Shown in pieces: positions 6,008-13,417 of a stretch of 20,048 nt of DNA (position 1 is the stretch's first letter; every line of letters begins with the position of its first letter). Where the stretch lies: positions 1 to 20,048 of the forward strand of contig JAMPXQ010000006.1 of NCBI GenBank assembly GCA_023701075.1. Reading direction: 5' to 3'. Below the pieces are notes generated by a model. It did no database searches and was not told the origin of the DNA. It worked only from the letters and a program-made list of their open reading frames with translations. Position numbers and translations under genes: made by a program. Origin of the DNA: Candidatus Woesearchaeota archaeon (GTDB lineage: Archaea; Nanobdellota; Nanobdellia; Woesearchaeales; GW2011-AR15).

Positions 6008-6931
6008 TTATTCAAGCACTTCTACTTCGTCTATCTTCCCATCCCCATCAAGGTCATAGCCTTGCACTATGGCATAGAATTCTTTTTGTCCGGTATATCT
6101 GTAAATTGTGTCTTTGGTGAATCTTGTGAGTGCGAGGACTGCAGCTTTTGTGCCTATGAACCTTATCCCTGCAATGAGCATTATGAAGCTTTCAGGGTTA
6201 TATGGATTAGGCATCCTGCATATCATCCCTATGCTCTCTTCTGTGTAATTGGCCTTCTTTGAGACTATTCCCCAAGGTTTCTCATCTGAGAATTTTGCAG
6301 GTAGGAAATCATTTATCTTCGCAACTACAAGATTTGTGACTGGCCCTCCTACCAGGATTAGGTTCCCTGATTCCTTGAGTTTGACATCTACATCAAGGAG
6401 AGTAGAGAAGTTCTCTTTCATCTTTGCATAGTTTCCAAGGAATAGTGCCAGGTCTATTGCATAGTGCCCGTCCCTTGCTCTTGCTTTATGTGGCCCATGC
6501 GGATCAGGAGAGCCTACGACTATGTTCGCATTCAGCTTCCCATTTTTTATGAAAGGAGAGAGGAATTTCTGCACGCTCTCTTCTTTGTTTGATATCAGGC
6601 TGCTGAGGGATTTCCAGTCCTCTGATATGGATATTGAGAAATTCAGGAACTTAGGCGAGAGCTTTTTTGCAATGGTTCCCCTTATCTCTTTTTTCTCGAC
6701 GACATCAAGTATCCCTGAGATAGACATCTGCTTTATATGATAATAGACTTTCTGTTCATGCATCTTGAGCTCTTTGGCGATCTCAGCAGGATACATGGGC
6801 TTCTTTGCAAGCATAGTGAGTATCTTGAGCCTTATAGGATGATCTATTATCTTGAGCGATTCAGGCGAATCGACAATCATCGTATCGCTATAGATTAGTT
6901 CTCCATTCTCTTCTTTCACGATATAGGCCAT
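6008..6931 (-). CDS. ArsR-like HTH protein with S-layer C-terminal-type domain and EF-hand-like loop
   Basis: With start at 6931 this is 307 aa. Residues about 26-85 form an ArsR-type winged helix (HPIRLKILTMLAKKP, AEIAKELKMHEQKVYYHIKQ). The remainder resembles the C-terminal domain of archaeal S-layer proteins: DPHGPHKARARDGHYAIDLA, NLILVGGPVTNLVVAKIN, IAGIRFIGTKAAVLALTRF, and the closing EF-hand-like loop DLDGDGKIDEVE. No signal peptide or membrane segment is seen, so it is probably a cytosolic regulator that borrowed an envelope domain. A longer frame to 6985 exists, but the TATA box at 6954-6962 is 27 bp before 6931. A palindrome at 6932-6953 suggests autoregulation. It is divergent from the glm operon. 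Confidence 0.82.
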   Translation of the reverse strand: MAYIVKEENGELIYSDTMIVDSPESLKIIDHPIRLKILTMLAKKPMYPAEIAKELKMHEQKVYYHIKQMSISGILDVVEKKEIRGTIAKKLSPKFLNFSISISEDWKSLSSLISNKEESVQKFLSPFIKNGKLNANIVVGSPDPHGPHKARARDGHYAIDLALFLGNYAKMKENFSTLLDVDVKLKESGNLILVGGPVTNLVVAKINDFLPAKFSDEKPWGIVSKKANYTEESIGMICRMPNPYNPESFIMLIAGIRFIGTKAAVLALTRFTKDTIYRYTGQKEFYAIVQGYDLDGDGKIDEVEVLE

Positions 6932-6953
6932 TATTATAAGATTTCTTATAATA
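6932..6953. promoter_or_regulatory. Palindromic operator before the HTH/S-layer gene
   Basis: The 10-bp arms TATTATAAGA (6932-6941) and TCTTATAATA (6944-6953) are perfect inverse complements with a 2-bp TT centre. The site fills the gap between the TATA box (6954-6962) and the start codon (6931). A bound dimer would block initiation, the usual archaeal repression geometry. The adjacent gene encodes a winged-helix protein that would bind such a site as a dimer, so autorepression is the likely role. Confidence 0.6.
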
Positions 6954-6962
6954 TTTATATAG
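6954..6962 (-). promoter_or_regulatory. TATA box for the HTH/S-layer gene
   Basis: The minus strand reads CTATATAAA, centred 27 bp before the ATG at 6931. It directly abuts the palindromic operator. Confidence 0.55.
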
Positions 6963-7130
6963 TTTTTCATAATTCTACACTTCAAAAAAAGAGATAAATA
7001 AACGAATTAATTTAATTTAAAACAAATTCATGATATTTAGCAAAAATAAATGACAATAATCTCAAAAAATAAAGATTAAAACAATATTTTGCCTAATTTA
7101 GTTGGTAATTATAACTTTCGTTTGAATTAA
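6963..7130. other. Very AT-rich divergent spacer
   Basis: This spacer between the HTH/S-layer gene and glmM contains no plausible gene and is strongly AT-rich. An inverted pair AAACGAA (7000-7006) and TTCGTTT (7117-7123) and a direct repeat GAATTAA (7004-7010, 7124-7130) are visible, but in such composition they may be chance. I see no origin-type repeats. Confidence 0.4.
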
Positions 7131-7140
7131 CTATATAAAT
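7131..7140 (+). promoter_or_regulatory. TATA box of the glmM-glmU-glmS operon
   Basis: CTATATAAAT is centred 26 bp before the glmM ATG at 7162 and no Shine-Dalgarno site is present, which predicts a leaderless operon mRNA. Confidence 0.6.
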
Positions 7141-7161
7141 AAAACATCTTAAACAACCAGC

Positions 7162-8496
7162 ATGAGACTCTTTGGTACAGATGGTGTTAGAGGAAAGGCG
7201 AATAAGTATCCTATCACTGCTGAGATTGCATTAAAGCTTGGAAAAGCAGCTGCAAAAGTCCTAAAGACAAAAGATAAGCCTGTTTTTCTCATAGGGAAAG
7301 ATACAAGGCTTTCAGGATATATGCTTGAGAACGCGCTCACCGCCGGTCTGACATCCATGGGTGCAGATGTGTTTTTAGTAGGCCCGGTCCCTACGCCGAC
7401 AGTGGCCCATCTGATAAGGTCATTCAATGTCGACGCAGGTATAATGATATCTGCTTCGCATAATCCATATACCGATAACGGGATAAAATTCTTTGATGAG
7501 AAAGGCCATAAGCTCCCAGATGAGACAGAAGAAAAAATAGAGAAAGCAGTGTTTGAAGACATAAATACAGAGCACGTCGATTCAAAGAGCATAGGAAGGG
7601 CGTATAGGATAGATGACGCTAAGGGAAGATATATCGAATCTGCTAAAGCGAGCATAAATAACATCTCGCTTAAAGGGTTGAAGGTTGTCATCGACTGTGC
7701 TAATGGCGCAGCGTATAAGGTCGCCCCATACATATTGAAAGAGCTTGGTGCAGAAGTTGTCGTATTGAACAACCAGCCTGATGGGAATAACATAAATCTG
7801 GAGTGCGGCGCCCTGCACCCGGAAGTCTTGAAAGCAGCAGTCCTAGGGCATGGTGCTGACGTAGGTATAACTCTTGATGGGGATGCAGACAGGATAATAA
7901 TGGTTGATGAGAAGGGGAACATCCTTGATGGGGATTTCATCTTGGCGATAGCAGGTCTTGAATTCCTCAGGCAAGGGAAGCTTAAGAAAGATACAGTGGT
8001 TGTCACAGAATACACAAACCTTGCATTTGATGAGCTGTTTAGGAAACACAAAGGGAATGTAGTGAGGGTGCAGAATGGGGACAGGTATGTGATAGAAGAG
8101 ATGCTTGATAAAGGATATAATGTAGGCGGAGAAGCATCTGGCCATGTTATATTTTCAGATTTCAATAGTACTGGAGACGGCATGATTGCAGGCCTTCAGG
8201 TCCTAAGGATAATGAAAGAGAAGAAGAAAAGATTATCTGAACTCAATCCATTGGTGAAATTCCCTCAAGTTATCATCAATGTCATTGTAAAGGAAAAAAA
8301 ACCTATTGAAAAGATGAAAAATGTGATGGATGAAATAAAAGAGGCTGAAAAGATCTTGGGTAAGAATGGGAGGCACCTCATAAGATACAGCGGGACTGAG
8401 ATGAAAGCAAGAGTTATGATAGAAGGGAAGGATAAGGCCATGATTGAGAAGCTGGCGAATAGGATTGCGGCAGAGATAAGAAAAGAGGTCGGATGA
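7162..8496 (+). CDS. glmM: Phosphoglucosamine mutase GlmM
   Basis: This 444-aa alpha-D-phosphohexomutase has the N-terminal RLFGTDGVRG, the catalytic phosphoserine loop ISASHNP (S99), the metal loop DGDADR (239-244), the sugar-binding loop GEASGH (323-328) and the phosphate-binding RYSGTE (408-413). The enzyme converts glucosamine-6-phosphate to glucosamine-1-phosphate. All four active-site loops are intact and the length is normal for the archaeal family. The neighbours GlmU and GlmS, and the GlmM-like N-terminal signature, favour GlmM over phosphomannomutase or phosphoglucomutase, although archaeal members can be bifunctional. It is the first gene of the operon, and its stop overlaps the glmU start by 4 bp. 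Confidence 0.93.
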   Translation: MRLFGTDGVRGKANKYPITAEIALKLGKAAAKVLKTKDKPVFLIGKDTRLSGYMLENALTAGLTSMGADVFLVGPVPTPTVAHLIRSFNVDAGIMISASHNPYTDNGIKFFDEKGHKLPDETEEKIEKAVFEDINTEHVDSKSIGRAYRIDDAKGRYIESAKASINNISLKGLKVVIDCANGAAYKVAPYILKELGAEVVVLNNQPDGNNINLECGALHPEVLKAAVLGHGADVGITLDGDADRIIMVDEKGNILDGDFILAIAGLEFLRQGKLKKDTVVVTEYTNLAFDELFRKHKGNVVRVQNGDRYVIEEMLDKGYNVGGEASGHVIFSDFNSTGDGMIAGLQVLRIMKEKKKRLSELNPLVKFPQVIINVIVKEKKPIEKMKNVMDEIKEAEKILGKNGRHLIRYSGTEMKARVMIEGKDKAMIEKLANRIAAEIRKEVG

Positions 8497-9665
8497 GCAT
8501 GCAGGCAGTTATTTTTTGTGCAGGAAGAAGTACAAGGACATACCCGTTGACAGTCACAAGGCCTAAGCCTCTCCTAAAGATAATGAATAAGACGATATTG
8601 GAACATAATCTGTCGCAACTGGATGGTCTTGTTGATGAAGCTATCCTTATAGTTGGATTCAAGGAAGAGATGATAAGAGAAAAGTTCAAAGATAAGTATG
8701 GGAAGATAAAGTTGAATTATATCACGCAAAAAGAGGTCAATGGTACTGGAGGAGCGCTCCTTTCTGCAAAAGAACTTTTGAAAGATAGGTTCTTGGTCAT
8801 GAATGGCGATGATCTTTTTTCAAGAAAGGATATTGAGAGATGCCTAAAGCATGATTCATGTGTCTTAGGGAAAGAAGTGGATGACCTCTCAAGATTTGGT
8901 GAAATAGTCGCAGAGAAAGGGATGATAAAAGAGATAAGAGAAAAACCCGGGAACAAGAGAGGGATTGCGAATGCAGGGCTTTATGTCCTCACAAAAAAAG
9001 TATTCAAGCATGACTTGAAGAAAAGTTCAAGAGGAGAACTGGAGATTGTTGATTTCATAAAGTATGCTAAGGCAAAGCTAGAGCTTCTGAAAGAGTATTG
9101 GTTCCCTATCACCTATCCGTGGAACCTGCTTGAAGCGAACGAGTTTTTTCTAAAGCAGATAAGAAAAGATATAAAAGGAGAAGTAGAGAAAGGAGCGACG
9201 CTCAAAGGAGAATTGATAGTTGACAAAGGAACCATCATAAAAGCCGGAAGCTATATAGAAGGCCCTGTAGTGATAGGAGAAGACTGTGTCATCGGCCCTA
9301 ATTGCTACATAAGAGCGCATTCATCGATTGGAGATGGATGCAAAGTAGGGAATGCAGTAGAGATAAAGAATTCTATCTTAGGAGACAGGACAAGTATCGG
9401 CCATCTTTCATATGTCGGAGACAGTGTTCTTGGGAATGATGTGAATTTTGCGGCAGGGACAATTACTGCCAATCTGAGGCATGATGACCGGAATGTGAGA
9501 TCTCCTGTGAAAGGAGACATGGTTGATAGCCTAAGGAGGAAGCTTGGAGCGATTATTGGAGATGATGTCCATACAGGGATAAATACATCTATATACCCAG
9601 GAAGGAAGATATGGCCTGGTAGGACAACGCTTCCTGGCGAGATAGTGGAGAAGGATTTAGAATAA
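8493..9665 (+). CDS. glmU: Bifunctional GlmU-type uridylyltransferase/acetyltransferase
   Basis: This 390-aa, two-domain enzyme has an N-terminal nucleotidyltransferase (about 1-225) with AGRSTRTYPLTVTRPKPLL, NGTGGALLSA, MNGDDLF and IREKPGN. A left-handed beta-helix acetyltransferase follows (about 235-390), with SYIEGPVVIGEDCVIGP, the catalytic-type histidine in HLSYVGDS (H304), and LGAIIGDDVHTGINTSIYPG. It closely resembles the archaeal Sugar-1-P enzymes such as ST0452, which acetylate GlcN-1-P and make UDP-GlcNAc. The first loop reads GRSTR where GxGTR is usual, with serine for the second glycine. It overlaps glmM by ATGA. ATG 8499 is an alternative start. Confidence 0.9.
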   Translation: MSMQAVIFCAGRSTRTYPLTVTRPKPLLKIMNKTILEHNLSQLDGLVDEAILIVGFKEEMIREKFKDKYGKIKLNYITQKEVNGTGGALLSAKELLKDRFLVMNGDDLFSRKDIERCLKHDSCVLGKEVDDLSRFGEIVAEKGMIKEIREKPGNKRGIANAGLYVLTKKVFKHDLKKSSRGELEIVDFIKYAKAKLELLKEYWFPITYPWNLLEANEFFLKQIRKDIKGEVEKGATLKGELIVDKGTIIKAGSYIEGPVVIGEDCVIGPNCYIRAHSSIGDGCKVGNAVEIKNSILGDRTSIGHLSYVGDSVLGNDVNFAAGTITANLRHDDRNVRSPVKGDMVDSLRRKLGAIIGDDVHTGINTSIYPGRKIWPGRTTLPGEIVEKDLE

Positions 9666-9673
9666 TAATGTCT

Positions 9674-9681
9674 AAGGTGAT
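9674..9681 (+). promoter_or_regulatory. Ribosome binding site of glmS
   Basis: AAGGTGAT lies 5 nt before the ATG at 9687 and matches the archaeal 16S 3' end. It fixes the start so that cysteine follows the initiator methionine, as the glutaminase mechanism needs. Confidence 0.75.
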
Positions 9682-9686
9682 GATTA

Positions 9687-11396
9687 ATGTGTGGTATAGT
9701 TGGTATCAATTCAAAGAATGAATTTTATGTAAGGGATGCTATAAAGAGGCTCAAGAGGCTTGAATATAGGGGCTATGATTCATTTGGATATGCCTATGGT
9801 TCAAGTCTTTACAAGAAGACAGGCCATATCGTTGTCCCATCTTCAGATGATAAGACAAAGAGGATCATAGCGCATAGCAGATGGGCCACTCATGGAGGAG
9901 TCACTGACGCAAATGCTCACCCGCATGTGTATGAGAATGTCACTTTGGTCCATAACGGCATAATAGAGAACTATCAGGAACTGAAGGATCTGTACTTGAG
10001 AAAAGGCCATAAGTTCTTGGGGGAGACAGATTCAGAAGTGGCTGCGCATTATTTTGCAGAGAAGCTAAAAGAGAAAGATATGATAAATGCTTGTAGCGAT
10101 TTCATACATGATATAAAAGGAGAATTCGCGATCCTTGTGCTGGTGAAAGGGGATCAGAACATCTATGCATTAAGAAGAGATTCTCCACTCGTCTTGGGTG
10201 TAGGGACAGATATGAATTTCCTGGGTTCAGACATCTACGCATTCTCAGACGCGACAAACATGGCTATATTCTTTGAGAATGATGAATTCGCTGTTGTAGG
10301 GAATGACAGTTTCCAGTTCTATGATAAGCATGGGAAAAAGATTTCAAAAGAAGTCCAGACATTCAGATGGGAACAGGAAGAATCCATGCTCCAGAACTAT
10401 GATCATTACATGATAAAAGAGATAATGGAGCAGCCAAAAGTTGTCAAGAGGCTGCTATTCAGCCTGGATACTGAGCAGAAAGAGAAGTTCCATGAATTCA
10501 CAGCAGAGATGAAGAAAGCGAAGAAGATAATCTTTGTGGGTGCAGGGACATCGTATCATGCTTCGCTTCTGGGTGTATATTATCTGCATAGATGCGGTAA
10601 GGCAGCCCAGACCATAATAGCTTCTGAATTCGAGCATTTCATAGATGTTGATGAAGATAGCCTGGTGATTGCGCTCTCACAGTCAGGAGAGACAATGGAT
10701 GTGATAGAGGCATTGAAATATGCAAAAGCAAGAGGAGCAAGGATTGCGTCTATTGTGAACGTCCCATATTCTACAGTGCAGAGGATGTCTGTTATCTCGC
10801 TGAATATCCTGGCAGGCCAGGAAGTCTGTGTAGCAGCTACAAAATCATTCACGAACCAGGTGGCATTGATGCTGGCGCTGGCAAAAGAATTCGGATACAA
10901 GGTGAATATGGAAAGTCTTCCGCAGCAGATACAGTCAGTCCTGGAAAGATCAGGATCTGTAAAAGATATGGCAATGGGCCTAAAGGATAATGAGCATCTT
11001 TATGTGCTTGGAAGAGGGCTTAGCTATCCTGTCGCAAGGGAGATAGCTCTCAAGATAAAAGAGATAAGCTATATACATGCAGAAGGCATGATGGGTGGAG
11101 AGCTCAAGCACGGGACAATCGCGCTTATAGAGAAAGGGACGCCAGTGATCGGGCTTGTGAGCGGAAAAGATAATGCCATGCTCTCAAACTTAAAAGAAGT
11201 TGGTGCAAGAGGGGCAAATGTCATCACCATCTCAAATGAAGCTGCAGGAGATATAAGACTAGAGACAAGTAATGACGGGAAATTCGGGATACTTGCATCC
11301 ATAATCGGACAGCTGTTGGCATACCACATAGCAAATGCAAAGGGACTTCCGATAGATAAGCCAAGGAATCTCGCTAAATCAGTCACAGTGAAATAG
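9687..11396 (+). CDS. glmS: Glutamine-fructose-6-phosphate aminotransferase GlmS
   Basis: This 569-aa protein opens with the class II glutaminase domain: Cys2 in MCGIVGI, LEYRGYDS, HSRWATHG (63-70), HNGIIENY (89-96) and GETDSEV. Two SIS isomerase domains follow. The first has FVGAGTSYHASLLG and SQSGET (331-336), then KSFTNQ; the second has YVLGRGLSYPVAREIALK, HAEGMMGGELKHG and the C-terminal DKPRNLAKSVTVK. It makes glucosamine-6-phosphate from fructose-6-phosphate and glutamine, the first step of UDP-GlcNAc synthesis. All key residues are present. The usual DSAGIA reads DSFGYA here. The 3' end overlaps the convergent gene by 14 bp. Confidence 0.96.
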   Translation: MCGIVGINSKNEFYVRDAIKRLKRLEYRGYDSFGYAYGSSLYKKTGHIVVPSSDDKTKRIIAHSRWATHGGVTDANAHPHVYENVTLVHNGIIENYQELKDLYLRKGHKFLGETDSEVAAHYFAEKLKEKDMINACSDFIHDIKGEFAILVLVKGDQNIYALRRDSPLVLGVGTDMNFLGSDIYAFSDATNMAIFFENDEFAVVGNDSFQFYDKHGKKISKEVQTFRWEQEESMLQNYDHYMIKEIMEQPKVVKRLLFSLDTEQKEKFHEFTAEMKKAKKIIFVGAGTSYHASLLGVYYLHRCGKAAQTIIASEFEHFIDVDEDSLVIALSQSGETMDVIEALKYAKARGARIASIVNVPYSTVQRMSVISLNILAGQEVCVAATKSFTNQVALMLALAKEFGYKVNMESLPQQIQSVLERSGSVKDMAMGLKDNEHLYVLGRGLSYPVAREIALKIKEISYIHAEGMMGGELKHGTIALIEKGTPVIGLVSGKDNAMLSNLKEVGARGANVITISNEAAGDIRLETSNDGKFGILASIIGQLLAYHIANAKGLPIDKPRNLAKSVTVK

Positions 11397-12108
11397 GATT
11401 TCCATATGCTTTCATCAATACTTCCTGTATTGGCCTGTTTTTGAAAGTGGATATTTCATGGAATATATTGATCGATTCATTGGCAGTCCTGGCATCATGA
11501 GCTTTTGTCGGTTTATGGTTCGCTCCGCCAAGATATTCTGTCTCATAGTCCCACTCTGGACCAAACCTTATCGATACATGCACTCTTTGGTCATCAGAGC
11601 TGGCCCATAGTTGCTTGAACGTCGGGTCGATAGCAATCATTCCTGGATTGTCATGGAGGATGAATGGCAGTCCTACATATGTATGCATATGCCCATAAAG
11701 CAGCAGGACATTTGGATAATTCTCTTGCAGGAACGTGAAAAACAAGGTTCTTGAAGAAAGACCGCAATGATTTGTAGGAAAATACGCATTATGTTTCGGT
11801 TTAGTATATGTATTCAGGCCGAACACATACATCTGATACGCTAGGCTATAGGAGAACATAGCATGCTCATGGAGCTCCTGCTCTGAAGATGCTATCATTG
11901 AGCATGGTCCTTGGGATTTGTTTGTCAGATATGCCAAACTATCATAATTTCCAAAGAAAACGTCAAGCCCGATATCATATACCTGCGGACAGAATTTGTG
12001 TACAGATATCATGTTCACGATCTTATGTTCATCTGTGATATCTGGCATGCCATTTGCGATTAGTATCTCATTTTGATGTTTTGGAAGCAAAGAATAATCT
12101 CCTATCAT
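11383..12108 (-). CDS. Divergent metallophosphoesterase-like protein
   Basis: This 241-aa protein has late motifs reminiscent of calcineurin-like phosphoesterases: FFGNYDS (53-56, in place of GNHD), TNHCG (113-114) and LLYGHMHTYVG (GHxH, 139-142), followed by IAIDPTF where the family has INPGS. The early DxH and GDxxD metal ligands are not obvious and the N-terminus looks short. The protein may be inactive, have replaced ligands, or belong to another fold. The TATA-like ATTTAAATA at 12131-12139, about 27 bp before the ATG, supports the start. No signal peptide is seen. Its 3' end overlaps glmS by 14 bp in convergent orientation. Confidence 0.45.
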   Translation of the reverse strand: MIGDYSLLPKHQNEILIANGMPDITDEHKIVNMISVHKFCPQVYDIGLDVFFGNYDSLAYLTNKSQGPCSMIASSEQELHEHAMFSYSLAYQMYVFGLNTYTKPKHNAYFPTNHCGLSSRTLFFTFLQENYPNVLLLYGHMHTYVGLPFILHDNPGMIAIDPTFKQLWASSDDQRVHVSIRFGPEWDYETEYLGGANHKPTKAHDARTANESINIFHEISTFKNRPIQEVLMKAYGNPISL

Positions 12109-12130
12109 GCTTCATCGGCATAATCGGTTA

Positions 12131-12139
12131 TATTTAAAT
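12131..12139 (-). promoter_or_regulatory. TATA box for the phosphoesterase-like gene
   Basis: The minus strand reads ATTTAAATA, centred 27 bp before the ATG at 12108, giving a leaderless mRNA. Confidence 0.55.
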
Positions 12140-12152
12140 CAGGTAGGAATAG

Positions 12153-12989
12153 TCAGACAGGATCTATATGGATGAAAGCCCTGCATACATTTGGCATTGA
12201 TTCTATTTTTCTTTGCACAATCTTGCCTAGGTCATGGCTTTTTTTTGTTGTTATGGATTTATTCACTTCGACATGTATTTCTACATGCACCCTGTTTCCG
12301 ACATAGTGCGCCCTAAGGTCATTTATGCCTTTTATTCCGTTTATCCCTAGAGTCATCAGCCTTATCTTATGCATAAGTTCATCTGATGCAGATTTTCCCA
12401 TGAGATAATCTATGTTCTCTATGCCGATCCTATATGCTGTGCCAAGGATGAAGAAGCTGATTATGAGAGCAGAGATGCTGTCTATATAGTTCATCCCTAA
12501 GTAGGCTCCAATGAGTCCGATGAGCGCAACCCCGCTAGTGAAGTTATCATTCCTGCTGTCTATCGACATGGCTTTGAGTGCCGGACTATCTTTTTTTTCT
12601 TTTAAGGAAAGCCACATCCATGCCTTGATGAGGATCGTCATTACCAGGACTGCTACTGTAAAGATGCCTAGTTTGATATCATTCTGATGATACATGCTCT
12701 CGATCGCATTCCTTATTAGTTCAATGCCTAGGACAGCGGCAAAGACTGCAGAGATGAATGCAGCCACAGGTTCTGCCCTATCATGACCAAAAGGATGGTC
12801 TAGGTCAGCTTTCTTGTTCCCGATTTTTACAGCGATATGTATGAATATCGATGAGATGATATCAGTGAGAGAATTGAATGCATCTGAGATGACTGCAGTG
12901 CTTCTTGATGCGATTCCAGCAATAAGCTTGAGTATGAACAGGATAGAATTGAATATTATGCCTAAGACTGTTATCTTCTCATTATTCAC
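12153..12989 (-). CDS. Cation diffusion facilitator (CDF) metal transporter
   Basis: This 278-aa CDF protein has hydrophobic helices at about residues 6-26, 32-56, 75-96, 106-128 and two between 150 and 190, then a soluble C-terminal domain (about 195-278) of the ferredoxin-like regulatory type. The metal-site helix reads SDAFNSLTD, giving D-x7-D rather than the H-containing zinc site, and the second site helix has SIDSRNDNFTS. The loop LDHPFGHDRAEP is the family signature. The pattern is compatible with Mn2+, Fe2+ or Zn2+ efflux. The start codon is GTG at 12989, supported by a TATA box at 13011-13020. No in-frame ATG is close. Confidence 0.9.
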   Translation of the reverse strand: MNNEKITVLGIIFNSILFILKLIAGIASRSTAVISDAFNSLTDIISSIFIHIAVKIGNKKADLDHPFGHDRAEPVAAFISAVFAAVLGIELIRNAIESMYHQNDIKLGIFTVAVLVMTILIKAWMWLSLKEKKDSPALKAMSIDSRNDNFTSGVALIGLIGAYLGMNYIDSISALIISFFILGTAYRIGIENIDYLMGKSASDELMHKIRLMTLGINGIKGINDLRAHYVGNRVHVEIHVEVNKSITTKKSHDLGKIVQRKIESMPNVCRAFIHIDPV

Positions 12990-13010
12990 ATCATAAGGAT
13001 TTTTGGTCTG

Positions 13011-13020
13011 TTTTTAAAGA
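13011..13020 (-). promoter_or_regulatory. TATA box for the CDF gene
   Basis: The minus strand reads TCTTTAAAAA, centred about 26 bp before the GTG start at 12989. It implies a leaderless transcript starting on GTG. Confidence 0.5.
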
Positions 13021-13060
13021 TTAGTTAAAATTAAAAGCTTAATGATATTTATCTAGGTTG

Positions 13061-13066
13061 GGTGAT
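13061..13066 (+). promoter_or_regulatory. Ribosome binding site of the small secreted protein
   Basis: GGTGAT lies 5 nt before the ATG at 13072. The leader would start near 13056 if the AT-rich box at about 13025-13035 is the TATA element. This is one of few first genes here with a leader. Confidence 0.55.
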
Positions 13067-13071
13067 TCAAT

Positions 13072-13395
13072 ATGAGACAGATATTGGTTATTTTGTTGGC
13101 GTTCGCATTCATCGGCCACATCTATCCGCTGGATTTCCAGGAAGGGGATAGTTTTGTAGTGACCTATTATAACAGCGGAAGAGGGAAGGTAAGGGATCTT
13201 CATGCCTCAGTATATATCCCTGATCTGGATATCTATGAAAGGTCAGAGAGGTTCTATATATCAGGACAGGATTCAGCAAAGTCTGTAGTGCCTATATATG
13301 ATGATATAAATGAAGGTTATTATCCTGTCATAGTCACGCTTGAGAATGATGATGGTGTGTATGAAAGGACGCATACTTGGGTAAGATTTAATTAA
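13072..13395 (+). CDS. Small secreted beta-rich protein
   Basis: This 107-aa protein has a Sec signal peptide (MRQILVILLAFAFIGHIYP, cleavage likely around residue 18-20). The mature part alternates strands: DSFVVTYYNSGRGKVRDLHA, VYIPDLDIYE, SAKSVVPIYDDINEGYYPVI and THTWVRF. The pattern of a non-covalent NxG turn, an acidic linker and a GYYPVIVTL strand resembles the single Ig-like/CARDB-type domains of archaeal surface proteins, but without a clear family match. It has no cysteines or membrane anchor. It is probably an exported or envelope-bound factor. It precedes trm1 by 22 bp and may share its transcript. Confidence 0.7.
   Translation: MRQILVILLAFAFIGHIYPLDFQEGDSFVVTYYNSGRGKVRDLHASVYIPDLDIYERSERFYISGQDSAKSVVPIYDDINEGYYPVIVTLENDDGVYERTHTWVRFN
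13386..13394 (+). promoter_or_regulatory. Possible TATA box for trm1
   Basis: ATTTAATTA, centred 28 bp before the trm1 ATG, overlaps the stop of the preceding gene. It is weaker than the other boxes, so co-transcription is an alternative. Confidence 0.3.
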
Positions 13396-13417
13396 TAAGG
13401 TTTATTTCTTTCAATTT

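Noticed and set aside
6963..7130. AT-rich spacer as a replication origin
   Set aside because: There are no origin-type repeated motifs, no cdc6/orc1 neighbour and only weak repeats explainable by composition.
7149..8183. 344-aa minus-strand open frame inside glmM
   Set aside because: It is a shadow of glmM, with serine/proline-rich low-quality composition and no promoter.
8717..9709. Minus-strand open frames within glmU
   Set aside because: They are shadow frames with no promoter and no recognisable domains.
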